From an uncultured Oscillospiraceae bacterium (GTDB lineage Bacteria; Bacillota; Clostridia; Oscillospirales; Oscillospiraceae): a DNA stretch of 64,000 nt. A program made the translations under genes and the position numbers. Below, one piece after another: positions 1-8,377 of this stretch. The notes beneath the pieces were generated by a model. That model saw nothing but the letters and a program-made list of their open reading frames with translations. It searched no databases and was not told the DNA's origin. Location: NCBI GenBank assembly GCA_947630785.1, contig CANRIW010000003.1, forward strand, positions 1 through 64,000, in the 5' to 3' direction. Numbering within the stretch: position 1 is the stretch's first letter; each line of letters starts with the position of its first letter.

Positions 1-1
1 C

Positions 2-43
2 ATCAACATCTACTACAATTTCGTAGGCTTTGTGGAACTGTAA
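2..43 (+). pseudogene. C-terminal tail of a serine recombinase (cut by window edge)
   Basis: The first 14 codons read INIYYNFVGFVEL and then stop. This matches the C-terminal beta-strand end of DUF4368-type large serine recombinases; the next gene has the comparable VVIYYRFVGYIEW near its own end. It is therefore the last few residues of a recombinase lying mostly to the left of the window. Whether that gene is intact cannot be seen. The assignment rests on a short motif only. Confidence 0.45.
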
Positions 44-1367
44 ACCCGTCATGCTTTATGCAAGGTTGACTAACGAGATGTACGCACGGGATATTTCCAA
101 GAAGGTGCGGTCCTCCCACCGTCTGCGAGGCAATGCGGGCGAGCCCCTGTCCCAGCCGCCCTACGGGTACAGAAAGGACCCGCAGGACAAGAAGAAGTGG
201 ATCATCGACCCGGAGGCGGCGGAGGTGGTCAAGAGCATCTTCAGGATGTGCCTGGATGGAAAGGGCAACGAAGCCATTGCAAAAGCCCTTCAGGAACAGC
301 AAGTATTAGTCCCTATGGCGTACTGGCAGAGCAAAGGGCTGCCGCGGGGCGGTAAAACGCAGCCAAATCCGTATCGGTGGAGCAATACCAGCATCCAGCA
401 GATACTGTCTCAACAGGAGTATTGCGGGGACGTCATCAACTTCAAGACTTACTCCAAGTCCTTCAAGAACAAGCGGAGGCTGAGAAATGACCCGGAGAAC
501 TGGGTGATATTCAAGGACGTCCATGAGCCGATCATCGACCGGGACACTTTTGATCGGGTGCAGGACCTCGTGGCAAAAACAAAACGCCGTGCGCCTAAGA
601 AGGCAAACGGCCCCAAGAGTATCTTCTTCGACCTTCTGTACTGCGGGGACTGCCACAAAAAGATGCACTACCACACGAACACCAAAAATAAGGACATCCA
701 CTACTTTGCCTGTTCCGATAACACCGTGGATCACCGTGGGGCTTGTCCTGGCCGCCACTATATCCGGGCGGACGCCATTGAGCAGGTGGTGACGCTGGAA
801 CTTCGGCGGATGGTCGAGATGCTGCGGAACGACGAGGCCGCCTTTGCCGAGATGCTGGCCCAAAAGACCGATCAGGAACTCCAAAAGGAGCGGAAGCGGG
901 ACGAGGAGGAACTTCAAAAGTCTATCGTCCGCAACGACACCGTCTCCAGGCTCTATGAAAAGCTCTACGAAGATAACGCCACGGGCAAGGTGAGCGACGA
1001 GTGGTTCATGCAGCTCAGCCACAAATACGAGGTGGAGCGGATGGAGCTGAAATCCAAAATATCCTCCCTCCGCAAAAAGCTGGCGGAATCGGGACAGCAC
1101 CAGCGGGAGCGGGACAGCTTCATCAAGGCTGTACGGCAATTCATGCGGATGGACCGCCTGACCTCCCCGCTGTTGCGGGAGCTCATCGACCACATCGACG
1201 TCTACGAGACCGAGGGCACAGGCAGGAACCGCACCCAGCGGGTCGTGATCTATTACCGCTTCGTGGGGTATATCGAGTGGCCGGGACGGGCAGGCGGTCA
1301 GAACTACAAGGCCGACACCCGCAAGGGCGTGGCGGTGGAATACCTCACCGATCCCATCCCGGCATAA
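30..1367 (+). pseudogene. 5'-truncated large serine recombinase
   Basis: The protein matches the middle and C-terminal part of large serine recombinases. It begins at the end of the catalytic helix (NEMYARDISKKVRS), followed by the recombinase domain (PPYGYRKDP, about residues 45-150), a zinc ribbon (CGDCHKKM...C...C, about 205-240), a long Glu/Lys/Arg-rich coiled coil (about 270-365) and the DUF4368-like tail. Family members are about 530-560 residues long and carry the catalytic Ser in the first 20. Here roughly the first 130 residues, including the nucleophile, are absent: the frame is closed by a TAG at 24-26 just before a TTG, and the preceding bases encode the tail of another recombinase. 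The first ATG is at 51. It probably cannot catalyse strand exchange and is most likely a remnant of a decayed integrative element. Confidence 0.8.
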
Positions 1368-1372
1368 GAAAT

Positions 1373-1393
1373 GAGCAGGCACCACGCCTGCTC
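1373..1393. repeat. Inverted repeat after recombinase remnant
   Basis: An 8-bp perfect stem (GAGCAGGC/GCCTGCTC) with a 5-nt loop lies just after the recombinase stop. It may be a weak terminator on the + strand, but no T-run follows directly. Confidence 0.4.
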
Positions 1394-1400
1394 TAAACAG

Positions 1401-1445
1401 AAAAAATCGAGTGTTCATAAGGTGAAATCCCTTATGAACACTCGA
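1401..1445 (-). terminator. Rho-independent terminator of the tRNA-Ser pair
   Basis: A 16-bp perfect stem (TCGAGTGTTCATAAGG and its complement) with a 7-nt loop is followed on the minus strand by TTTTTT. It sits directly downstream of the two minus-strand tRNA genes and would end their transcript. Confidence 0.85.
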
Positions 1446-1447
1446 TG

Positions 1448-1538
1448 TGGCGCGGAAGGAGGGATTTGAACCCTCGCGCGCTTTTAAACGCCTACTCCCT
1501 TAGCAGGGGAGCCCCTTCGGCCACTTGGGTACTTCCGC
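1448..1538 (-). tRNA. tRNA-Ser (anticodon GCT)
   Basis: A complete class II tRNA with acceptor stem GCGGAAG/CTTCCGC, a long variable arm and an encoded CCA. The anticodon stem-loop CTCCC CTGCTAA GGGAG gives anticodon GCT, reading AGC/AGU serine codons. The T arm contains GGTTCAAATCC. It lies 33 nt downstream of a second tRNA-Ser and shares its terminator, so the two are probably co-transcribed. Confidence 0.95.
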
Positions 1539-1571
1539 AAGCCGAACATCAGAGAACTGATGGAATTTTCA

Positions 1572-1658
1572 TGGCGGAGAGAGTGGGATTCGAACCCACG
1601 GCCCTTTCGGGTCACCGGTTTTCAAGACCGGCTCCTTAAACCACTCGGACATCTCTCC
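1572..1658 (-). tRNA. tRNA-Ser (anticodon TGA)
   Basis: A complete class II tRNA with acceptor stem GGAGAGA/TCTCTCC, encoded CCA, anticodon stem CCGGT/ACCGG and loop CTTGAAA giving anticodon TGA (UCA/UCG and related serine codons). The T arm is GGGTTCGAATCCC. It is the first gene of the minus-strand tRNA pair and is preceded by a good promoter. Confidence 0.95.
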
Positions 1659-1685
1659 CAATCGGATGGGCCAGACGCGTGAATT

Positions 1686-1714
1686 ATAGTACCATATTTG
1701 TTCCCGGATGTCAA
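1686..1714 (-). promoter_or_regulatory. Promoter of the tRNA-Ser pair
   Basis: On the minus strand, TTGACA is followed after 17 nt by TACTAT (overlapping TATAAT). It lies about 28 nt upstream of tRNA-Ser(TGA), a typical distance for a tRNA promoter. Confidence 0.65.
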
Positions 1715-1736
1715 CGGGAAAATTCCGCCGCGGGGC

Positions 1737-1765
1737 TTGACAAGCGGGGTTTTCTTCGCTAAAAT
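1737..1765 (+). promoter_or_regulatory. Promoter of leuA T-box transcript
   Basis: TTGACA, a 17-nt spacer, then TAAAAT, a close match to the sigma-A consensus. It lies immediately upstream of the T-box leader of leuA. Confidence 0.7.
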
Positions 1766-1771
1766 AAGCGT

Positions 1772-2042
1772 ACTGAAAAGGCGCAGATGGGAAGAAGACG
1801 CGGTCATCCCTCCCACAGAGAGCCGGCGGATGGTGCGAGCCGGCGGATGGACCCGCGTGGATACTGGCCCCGGAGCCGCCGCCCCCAACCGGTCACGCAG
1901 TAGGGACGGACGGGAGACCCCGTTACAGGTCATGGCCTTGTTGGAGGCCGAGAGCGCGCATCGGGTGACCGTGCGCGGAAGTAGGGTGGTACCGCGTGAT
2001 CTCTCACGCCCCTGACGAATTCTGTCCGGGGCGTTTTGTTTT
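1772..2042 (+). promoter_or_regulatory. T-box leader (leucine) upstream of leuA
   Basis: This leader senses uncharged tRNA and controls read-through into leuA. The hallmark T-box sequence AGGGTGGTACCGCG lies at about 1983-1996. The stem I element CAGAGAGCC is followed further on by CTGGCCCCGGAG, in which CTG (1864-1866) takes the specifier-codon position and specifies leucine. A terminator hairpin (CGCCCC...GGGGCG with an inner GAC/GTC) followed by TTTTGTTTT ends at 2042. The leucine specifier agrees with the downstream gene. The specifier call is inferred from alignment to the usual pattern, not from a folded model. Confidence 0.88.
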
Positions 2043-2070
2043 GCCCCAAATTCCAAAGGAGGAATTTCTT

Positions 2071-3765
2071 ATGAACCTGAAACCCGGATTTGAGAAGTAC
2101 ATCCCCTTCCAGCCCCAGCCCATTGAGAACCGCACCTGGCCGGACAAGGTCATCACCAAGGCGCCCATCTGGTGCTCCGTGGACCTGCGGGACGGCAATC
2201 AGGCCCTCATCGACCCCATGAACCTCCAGGAAAAGCTGGAGTACTTCCACACCCTGGTGGACATCGGCGTGAAGGAGATCGAGATCGGCTTCCCCTCCGC
2301 CAGCGAGACCGAGTATGAGATCTGCCGGGAGCTGATCGAGGGGAGCCATATCCCCGACGGCGTGACCATCCAGGTGCTGGTCCAGGCCCGGGAGCACCTC
2401 ATCAAAAAGACCTTTGAGGCCATCAAAGGCGCCAAGCACGTCATCTTCCACTTCTACAACTCCACCTCCACCCTCCAGCGGAAGGTGGTGTTCCACACCG
2501 ATGTGGAGGGTGTGAAGAAGATCGCCGTGGACGCCGCCGACCTGATCTACGAGATGGCCCAGCCGGTGATCGCAGAGGGGATGGACCTCCGGTTCCAGTA
2601 CTCCCCCGAGTCCTTCATGGGCACCGAGATGGACGCCGCGGTGGAGATCTGCGCGGCGGTGCTGGATCACCTCCACGCCACGGCGGACAACAGGACCATC
2701 CTCAACCTGCCCACCACCGTGGAGAACTGCATGCCCAATCAGCTGGCCGACATGCTGGAGTACTTCATCCGCAAGCTGCCGGGGCGGGAGCGGGCCATCA
2801 TCTCCCTCCACCCCCACAACGACCGGGGCACCGGCGTGGCCACCACCGAGATGGGCCTGCTGGCCGGGGCGGAGCGGGTGGAGGCCACCCTGTTCGGCAA
2901 CGGCGAGCGCACCGGCAACGTGGACATGGTGACCCTGGCCATGAACATGTACACCCAGGGGGTGGACCCCAAACTGGACCTGTCCCACATCAACAGGATC
3001 CGGGATATGTACGAGCGCTGCACCAAGATGAAGGTGCCCGAGCGGCAGCCCTATGTGGGCGAGCTGGTGTTCACCGCCTTCTCCGGCTCCCACCAGGACG
3101 CCATCAACAAGGGCTTCGACTACACCGAGAAGTCCGGCACCGGCATGTGGGAGGTCCCCTACCTGCCCATCGACCCCACCGACCTGGGCCGGGAGTACGA
3201 GCCGGTGCGGATCAACTCCCAGTCCGGCAAGGGCGGCGCCGCCTTCATCATGCACCACAAGTTCGGCTACGACATGCCAAAGGCCATGCACGCCGACTTC
3301 GGCGCCGTGGTCCAGAAGGAGTCCGACCGGGTGGGCAAGGAACTGAAGGCCGAGCAGATCTTCGAACTGTTCGACAAGGAATACCTCTCCGCCCCCAAGA
3401 CCTATCAGCTGGAGCGCCACTCCTTCCAGGAGGACGCCCGCCACGGCCAGGCCAGCCGGGTCACCTTCAACGGCGAGGTGGGCTACAAGGGCCATGTGAT
3501 GGCCGCCCGGGGCGAGGGCACCGGCCCCATCGACGCCTTCTTCAACGCCCTCCACGACCTGCCCGAGGGGGCCATCAGCGGCTATCAGTTCGTGGACTAC
3601 AAGGAGCACGCCATGTCCTCCGGCTCCGACACCCAGGCCGTCTGCTATATCCAGCTGAAGGACCCCAGGGGCCGGGACGTGTTCGGCGTGGGCAAGAGCC
3701 ACAACATCAACCGGGCCTCTCTGCGGGCCATCCTCAACGCCATCAACCGCTCCCTGCTGAGCTGA
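2071..3765 (+). CDS. leuA: 2-isopropylmalate synthase
   Basis: Condenses acetyl-CoA with 2-ketoisovalerate, the first committed step of leucine biosynthesis. The 564-residue protein has the HMGL-like TIM-barrel start with CSVDLRDGNQAL (metal and substrate loop), the HPHNDRGTGVA motif in the barrel, and a C-terminal LeuA dimer/regulatory domain from about residue 430. Its length and N-terminus fit the longer LeuA type-2 family. The ATG at 2071 is preceded by AAGGAGG; the ORF-track start at 1996 lies inside the T-box and is not used. The T-box makes expression respond to leucine starvation. Other leu genes are not in the window, and proC follows after 21 nt. Confidence 0.95.
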   Translation: MNLKPGFEKYIPFQPQPIENRTWPDKVITKAPIWCSVDLRDGNQALIDPMNLQEKLEYFHTLVDIGVKEIEIGFPSASETEYEICRELIEGSHIPDGVTIQVLVQAREHLIKKTFEAIKGAKHVIFHFYNSTSTLQRKVVFHTDVEGVKKIAVDAADLIYEMAQPVIAEGMDLRFQYSPESFMGTEMDAAVEICAAVLDHLHATADNRTILNLPTTVENCMPNQLADMLEYFIRKLPGRERAIISLHPHNDRGTGVATTEMGLLAGAERVEATLFGNGERTGNVDMVTLAMNMYTQGVDPKLDLSHINRIRDMYERCTKMKVPERQPYVGELVFTAFSGSHQDAINKGFDYTEKSGTGMWEVPYLPIDPTDLGREYEPVRINSQSGKGGAAFIMHHKFGYDMPKAMHADFGAVVQKESDRVGKELKAEQIFELFDKEYLSAPKTYQLERHSFQEDARHGQASRVTFNGEVGYKGHVMAARGEGTGPIDAFFNALHDLPEGAISGYQFVDYKEHAMSSGSDTQAVCYIQLKDPRGRDVFGVGKSHNINRASLRAILNAINRSLLS

Positions 3766-3786
3766 AAAGGAAAGTGGGTGTTCCAC

Positions 3787-4608
3787 ATGAAAAAGGCCGC
3801 ATTCATCGGCACGGGCAATATGGGCGGGGCGCTGGCCCGGGCCGCCGTCCGGGCCCTTGGGCCGGAGCAGGTGATCCTCTCCAACCGCACCGCCGCGAAG
3901 GCGGAGGCCCTGGCCGCTGAGCTGGGCTGCGCCGCGGCGGACAACGGCCGCGCCGTCCGGGAGGCGGAGTACATCTTCCTGGGGGTGAAGCCCCACCTGA
4001 TGGCCGCCCTGCTGGAGGAGCTGGCCCCGGCGCTGGCGGACTGCCATGCCGCCGGGGAGGACAAGGTCCTCGTCTCCATGGCCGCCGGGAAGCGGATCGC
4101 CGATCTGCGGCCCTTTCTGGCGGGGGTGGGGTACGACGTGCCCCTGCTCCGCATCATGCCCAACACCTGCGCGGCCATCGGCAAAGGGATGACCGCCCTG
4201 TGCGCCGCCCCCGGCACCGATGAGGCCCATCTGGCGGCGGTACGGGAAATCCTGTCCGCCTCCGGCCGTGTGGAGGTCATCGACGAGGGGCAGATGGACG
4301 CCTTCTCCGCCGTGGCGGGCTGCGGCCCCGCCTTCGTGTACCCCTATATCGAGGCTCTGGCCGACGGCGGGGTGATGGCCGGCCTGCCCCGTCAGAAAGC
4401 CCTGGAGTACGCCGCCCAGACGGCGCTGGGCGCGGCGGCCATGGTGCTGGAGACCGGCGAGCACCCCGGCGCGCTGAAGGACGCGGTGTGCTCCCCCGGC
4501 GGCTCCACCATCGCGGGGGTGGCCGCCCTGGAGCGGGCCGGCCTCCGCGCCGCCGCCATCGACGCGGTGCTCGCCGCCTGGAGGCGCAATCAGGAGCTGG
4601 GAAAGTGA
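3787..4608 (+). CDS. proC: Pyrroline-5-carboxylate reductase
   Basis: Reduces 1-pyrroline-5-carboxylate to proline with NAD(P)H in the cytoplasm. The N-terminus KKAAFIGTGNMGGA is the Rossmann dinucleotide-binding motif, and the C-terminal dimerisation domain has the family signature region (KDAVCSPGGSTIAG, about residues 230-245). The length of about 273 residues is normal. ATG 3787 is chosen from homology; an in-frame GTG at 3778 has a better-spaced AAAGGA and could be the real start. It follows leuA closely and its stop overlaps the GTG of the next gene, so it may share the leucine T-box transcript. Confidence 0.93.
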   Translation: MKKAAFIGTGNMGGALARAAVRALGPEQVILSNRTAAKAEALAAELGCAAADNGRAVREAEYIFLGVKPHLMAALLEELAPALADCHAAGEDKVLVSMAAGKRIADLRPFLAGVGYDVPLLRIMPNTCAAIGKGMTALCAAPGTDEAHLAAVREILSASGRVEVIDEGQMDAFSAVAGCGPAFVYPYIEALADGGVMAGLPRQKALEYAAQTALGAAAMVLETGEHPGALKDAVCSPGGSTIAGVAALERAGLRAAAIDAVLAAWRRNQELGK

Positions 4609-6806
4609 ACGCCGGCAGCGAGCGCCCCGGAGCGGAGCGCCTGTACCGCAAATGGTGCGGCCCGCTGTTCGGCCTGCTGGCGCTGGCCCTTATCCTGTGG
4701 ACGCTGTTCGCCGGAGACGGGATCGGCCTGTCCAACAACGGGGACTTCGGCCGGGTAATGCGGGCGGCATCCCTCTCCTTCGGACCGCGGACCCCCTCCC
4801 ACACCTATGTGGATACCTATGTCATCGACCTGAGCCACGGCTCCGCCCTGGCCAATGTGGCCTCTATCCTTTTCGGCGCCACCGGGCTGGGCTCCTATCC
4901 CTCCGTCCAGGTGGCGCTGGTCCGGCTGTCGGTGGTGGCCAATCTGGTGGTCAACAAACTCCTGGGATGGGAGATGTCCACCTATCACATCCAGGTGCTG
5001 GGAGCCATGCAGGCGGTGATGTACGCGGCGGGGATTGGCCTGCTGGCCTCCCAGATCAGGCTGCGCTGGATCTGGCAGGACGCGGCGGTGAAGCTGGCCG
5101 CCCTCCTCGTGCTGTGCGACATCGGCTATGTGGCCTATTTTAACTCCTTCTACGGGGAGGGCCTGGAGCACATCGGGCTGGTCTGGTGCGCCGCCATGCT
5201 GGTCCGGGTGCTGCGGCCGGACCGGGTCCCCACCGGCTGGGACGGGCTCTGGTGCGTCCTCTGCGCCGCCGTCTACGGCTGGGCCAAGTTCTTCAACATC
5301 CCCCTGGCCATCCTGGCGCTCATCGTGCTGGAGGGGATCGTGCTGGTCCGCTCTGGAAAACGGAGGGCGCTGGCCCTCGGCGGCGGGGCGGCCGCCCTCC
5401 TGCTGGCGGTGTGGATCGCCGTCCCCGGCTGGATGGACATCGAAACCAATTACAACGCCGTGTTTTACGGCGTTGTGCGCGGCGTGGACCGGGCCACGGC
5501 GGAGCGGTATCTGGCCGACCTCGGTCTGCCGGAGGAGCTGGCAGACTACCGGGACACCAACTACTATCTGGCCGGCGTGGTGGACTCTCTGGAGGAGCGC
5601 GGCCTGCTGGACGAGGCGGAGTCGGTGGGCAAGGCCGACTTGGTGAAATTCTACCTGACCCATCCGGGGCGGCTGTGGGAGCAGGCGGAGCTCACCGCTC
5701 TCCACTGCGGCATGGTGCGGCCCTACTATCTGGCCAACTATGGCGCGGGCCACCCGCTGATGACCTGTTCCGCCCGGATGTCCCTGTGGAGCGCGGTCCG
5801 GGACTGGCTGGCCCTGGACTCGCTGGGGGGCTGCGCCGCCGTGACGGCGGCCGCCCTGGCCATGGCGGTCTGGCTGGGGCGGAGGCGGATGAGGCCGCTC
5901 TGGCTGGCCCTTCTGCTGCTGGCCCTGCTGGGCGCTCTGTGCTATTCCTTCCTGCTGCCGGTGATCTGCAACGGCGAGGGGGATTTCGCCAAGCATATGT
6001 TCCCCTATGTCGAACTGACGGACCTTCTGCTGCTGGCCTGTCTGGCCCTGGCGCTGGACCGGGCGGAGCGCTCCCGGACGGGAGCGGTGTGCCCCCTGCT
6101 GGGCGGAGCGCTGGCCCTGGCCCTGATCCTGCCTCCCGCGTGGAGCGCCGCCGCCGGCCTCTGGCGGGACAGTCAAAGCCATCCGGCGCCTGAGGCCGGG
6201 GCCTACGTGGTCCTGGGCAGTTATGAGGGCCAGCCGCTGACCTGGCTGATCACCGGCGAGACGGAGGCGGGCTTTACCCTGCTCTGCGCGGACGAGTCCA
6301 TCTCCCTTCCCTTTGACACGGCCGACGGCAACGACTGGGCCTCCAGCACCGCCCGGGAATGGCTCAACGGAGACTTCCTGGCCGGCTTCCGAGAGGATGA
6401 GCTGGCGCTGATCCGGGAGACGGACCACCCGGTCATCCTGCCGGACGCCCTGCGGGACACGGCGGAGCGGGGCGATCTGGATTTCGCGTGCAGCCACATC
6501 GCCGTGCTGTCCGACCGGCTGTGGGAACGGGCCTGGCAGGTCTCCGCCTCCGACCGGGTGCGGCTGCCGGACATCCATCTGGCGGCCTCCCTGGCCCGGG
6601 AGGGCTATGACATCGCCGGCCGGCCCTGGTGGCTGGATACCCCCTACTGCCCCTCCGGCGTGCTGACCCGCTATGTGGGGGCGGACGGCCACGTCTACTT
6701 CGGCGAGGCCAACGTCCCCCGGGTGCTCCGCCCGGTGGTGGATATCGGAAAGACGCCCGCCCTGTCCGGCTCGGGCAGCCGGGGCGACCCCTTCATATTG
6801 GCATAG
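4605..6806 (+). CDS. Polytopic membrane protein with C-terminal DUF6273-like domain
   Basis: About 733 residues. The first ~520 form roughly ten hydrophobic segments, starting with one at about residues 17-37, and include a SNNGDFGRVM motif just after the first segment. That layout resembles membrane glycosyltransferase-like proteins, but I cannot name a substrate. The last ~200 residues look like a soluble DUF6273-type domain (YVVLGSYEG, then WASSTAREWLNGDF), often found in surface or secreted Firmicute proteins. The start is GTG 4605, whose GTGA overlaps the proC stop, with AGGAG 8 nt upstream. Upstream residues in the ORF track are a shadow of proC. Function unknown; a cell-envelope role is inferred. 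Confidence 0.75.
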   Translation: MNAGSERPGAERLYRKWCGPLFGLLALALILWTLFAGDGIGLSNNGDFGRVMRAASLSFGPRTPSHTYVDTYVIDLSHGSALANVASILFGATGLGSYPSVQVALVRLSVVANLVVNKLLGWEMSTYHIQVLGAMQAVMYAAGIGLLASQIRLRWIWQDAAVKLAALLVLCDIGYVAYFNSFYGEGLEHIGLVWCAAMLVRVLRPDRVPTGWDGLWCVLCAAVYGWAKFFNIPLAILALIVLEGIVLVRSGKRRALALGGGAAALLLAVWIAVPGWMDIETNYNAVFYGVVRGVDRATAERYLADLGLPEELADYRDTNYYLAGVVDSLEERGLLDEAESVGKADLVKFYLTHPGRLWEQAELTALHCGMVRPYYLANYGAGHPLMTCSARMSLWSAVRDWLALDSLGGCAAVTAAALAMAVWLGRRRMRPLWLALLLLALLGALCYSFLLPVICNGEGDFAKHMFPYVELTDLLLLACLALALDRAERSRTGAVCPLLGGALALALILPPAWSAAAGLWRDSQSHPAPEAGAYVVLGSYEGQPLTWLITGETEAGFTLLCADESISLPFDTADGNDWASSTAREWLNGDFLAGFREDELALIRETDHPVILPDALRDTAERGDLDFACSHIAVLSDRLWERAWQVSASDRVRLPDIHLAASLAREGYDIAGRPWWLDTPYCPSGVLTRYVGADGHVYFGEANVPRVLRPVVDIGKTPALSGSGSRGDPFILA

Positions 6807-6812
6807 AAAGCG

Positions 6813-6834
6813 GCCCCTCCCGCGCGGGAGGGGC
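6813..6834 (+). terminator. Hairpin after the membrane protein gene
   Basis: A perfect inverted repeat GCCCCTCCCGC/GCGGGAGGGGC follows the stop codon by 6 nt. The T-tract after it is poor (TTATGT), so termination strength is uncertain. Confidence 0.6.
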
Positions 6835-6859
6835 TTATGTAGGAAGTCCCGCAAAATTG

Positions 6860-7051
6860 TTACTTAGTTTTTGTGTTTGTAGGTTGCTTCGGATTGCGGC
6901 CAAAGTAAAAAGCTATGATAACGCAGAAAGTGTCTTTAAAGAAATCCGTATCAATGTTACCGGTGATTGCCAAATAAGCAAACACCACCGCCAGCATGAT
7001 GGTTACGATGGACTCGACTGTAAATAACCTGTTGAATACCTTTTCTCTCAC
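6860..7051 (-). CDS. Small single-TM protein, prophage/holin-like
   Basis: A 63-residue protein with one hydrophobic segment (IVTIMLAVVFAYLAITG, about residues 15-31) and a basic, polar C-terminus. Its N-terminus (NRLFTVESIVTI) resembles small membrane proteins found next to lysis genes in Firmicute prophages, but no endolysin is nearby. The start is GTG at 7051 with a strong GAGGAGG. The GTG overlaps the TGA of the upstream interrupted reading frame, which suggests translational coupling in the ancestral element. The surrounding DNA is more AT-rich than the flanking core genes. Role in lysis is an inference. Confidence 0.55.
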   Translation of the reverse strand: MREKVFNRLFTVESIVTIMLAVVFAYLAITGNIDTDFFKDTFCVIIAFYFGRNPKQPTNTKTK

Positions 7052-7233
7052 TGAAAATTCCTCCTCACAATAAACTTGTCATACTCATCCGAAACAGCCT
7101 CTGACCTTAGAGAGTCCGCGTAGAGTCACACGATGTGTTTGCCGTTGAACTTGTCAGGGACAACCTTGAAAGGCTCAGAGCCACGCTCAGTCAACAGGTT
7201 GTTCCTGCAAACATAAGTTTGGGATTTTTTCAT
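7048..7233 (-). pseudogene. Small phage-type ORF interrupted by TGA
   Basis: From ATG 7233 (preceded by ACAGGAGATGATAAC) the frame encodes 34 residues (MKKSQTYVCRNNLL...KHIV), then TGA at 7126-7128. The same frame then continues as LYADSLRSEAVSDEYDKFIV and ends at TGA 7048-7050, overlapping the GTG of the next gene. The continuation looks protein-like, so I read this as a 61-codon gene with one nonsense mutation. A genuine 34-residue peptide remains possible. Function unknown. Confidence 0.5.
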
Positions 7234-7627
7234 TTGTTATCATCTCCTGTAGAATATTTTTGCCCCCGGCCTTTGCCAGGAAGCTGAAAGATATGGTTTT
7301 CTTTCATTTTTAGAAATCCTGCATCCACCCCGATTCGTCAGTCAATAGACGGATGAACTGGGTGCTTTGATTTCAAACATTTGGAGAAACGAACCTGTTT
7401 GCACACTACTTCCATCCATATATACACCGGCTGTGCGTGTGTGAGTTGGCAGGGAAATCCGGGCGCTAACAAGGCACGTCTAAATCAAAAATTTTGAAAA
7501 CGTGATATTTGTATTCACTATATTTGTGCCTCAAGTGAGCCTGTAAGCCTTGAGCCTCAATGCCTACGGACCATTTCTAAATCCAAACTCAAACAATTTT
7601 AAATCCAATAATTTCTAGAACGAGTGC
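7234..7627. other. AT-rich intergenic stretch
   Basis: About 390 bases without a supported gene. Base composition is much more AT-rich than the flanking core genes, in keeping with a decayed mobile element. It contains scattered short repeats (for example TGAGCC/GAGCCT) but I see no RNA gene or clear regulatory structure, apart from the promoter-proximal part of the 7233 ORF. Confidence 0.4.
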
Positions 7628-7653
7628 AAAAAAAAGAGGGAGCCGAAGCTCCC
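7628..7653 (-). terminator. Terminator of the zinc-ribbon gene
   Basis: The minus strand reads GGGAGC-TTCG-GCTCCC followed by a run of eight T within 2 nt (A-tract 7628-7635 on the + strand). It lies just downstream of the minus-strand gene ending at 7669. Confidence 0.85.
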
Positions 7654-7668
7654 CCTTAGAGGTTTGGT

Positions 7669-8268
7669 TTACCACATATGCCCACAATTTTCGCATTTAT
7701 ACTGCTTGCCGATTTTAGACGAGGCCAACCCCCATGCGGTGACAGAAGCGGCCCGATTGAGTGTGCTGATGCGCTTTACATGAAGTTTGGAACCACATAT
7801 AGGGCAGGCAGGGAGTTTGGACAGTTCCTGCTCTTCCTCCTCACGCTTTTTCTGTTCAATTGCCTCCCATAGTTTGGCCTCTTTTTTGCTCTGTTTCTGA
7901 TAGGCTTCAAAGTCAGTATAAAAGAGTTTGCGCTTGCTATATTCATGCACAATACCAGCTGTTGCGATGAATCCAAAGAATGTTGCCGGGATTGCAAAAA
8001 TGACAGGGGCAAGCCACCCATTTCCGGGATAAATTATAATTGCCAAAATAAATGCGACGAGAGCTGCAACTACATCAAAAACGACAAGAGCTACCAACCA
8101 AAGTTCCGGTTTAGAAGGCGGAGTAATTTCGCTCTCAAAAGCGACTTCAACCTCTGGGAACTTCTCTACAAAATAATTTCTCGTTTCAAATCCGCACTCT
8201 GGACACTTTTCTTCTGTGCTTGGGATTCCCTCCTTACCACAATTCGGGCACCTGATATTGACTACCAT
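7669..8268 (-). CDS. Zinc-ribbon membrane protein
   Basis: 199 residues with two zinc ribbons: CPNCGKEG...CPECGF at residues 7-26 and CPICGS...CENCGHMW at the C-terminus. Two adjacent hydrophobic segments lie between (about 56-78 and 86-110), followed by a Lys/Glu-rich helix (about 120-150). This arrangement is seen in many uncharacterised Firmicute proteins and gives no reaction. Base composition is lower in GC than neighbouring core genes, so it may have been acquired with the adjacent prophage-like DNA. The ATG at 8268 starts directly before the first ribbon. A strong terminator follows. Confidence 0.7.
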   Translation of the reverse strand: MVVNIRCPNCGKEGIPSTEEKCPECGFETRNYFVEKFPEVEVAFESEITPPSKPELWLVALVVFDVVAALVAFILAIIIYPGNGWLAPVIFAIPATFFGFIATAGIVHEYSKRKLFYTDFEAYQKQSKKEAKLWEAIEQKKREEEEQELSKLPACPICGSKLHVKRISTLNRAASVTAWGLASSKIGKQYKCENCGHMW

Positions 8269-8377
8269 GACTGTCCCACCTTCTCGTAGGTTCGTCTTGC
8301 AACCTCGCTGTGTCCTCTCGGTGTATCATCGGATTTCGCACTCTACCAAGGAATTCTTGATTGTTTCTTCCAGAATC

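Noticed and set aside
1698-2015. 105-residue ORF in the leuA leader
   Set aside because: It covers the T-box RNA structure and has no coding signal.
1930-4464. 844-residue minus-strand ORF opposite leuA and proC
   Set aside because: It is the antisense shadow of two clear genes; the high third-position GC keeps the opposite frame open. Composition is His/Gly/Val-rich with no domain.
7126-7128. Selenocysteine at the in-frame TGA
   Set aside because: No SECIS-like hairpin is apparent after the codon and the gene is a small phage-type ORF. A nonsense mutation is simpler.
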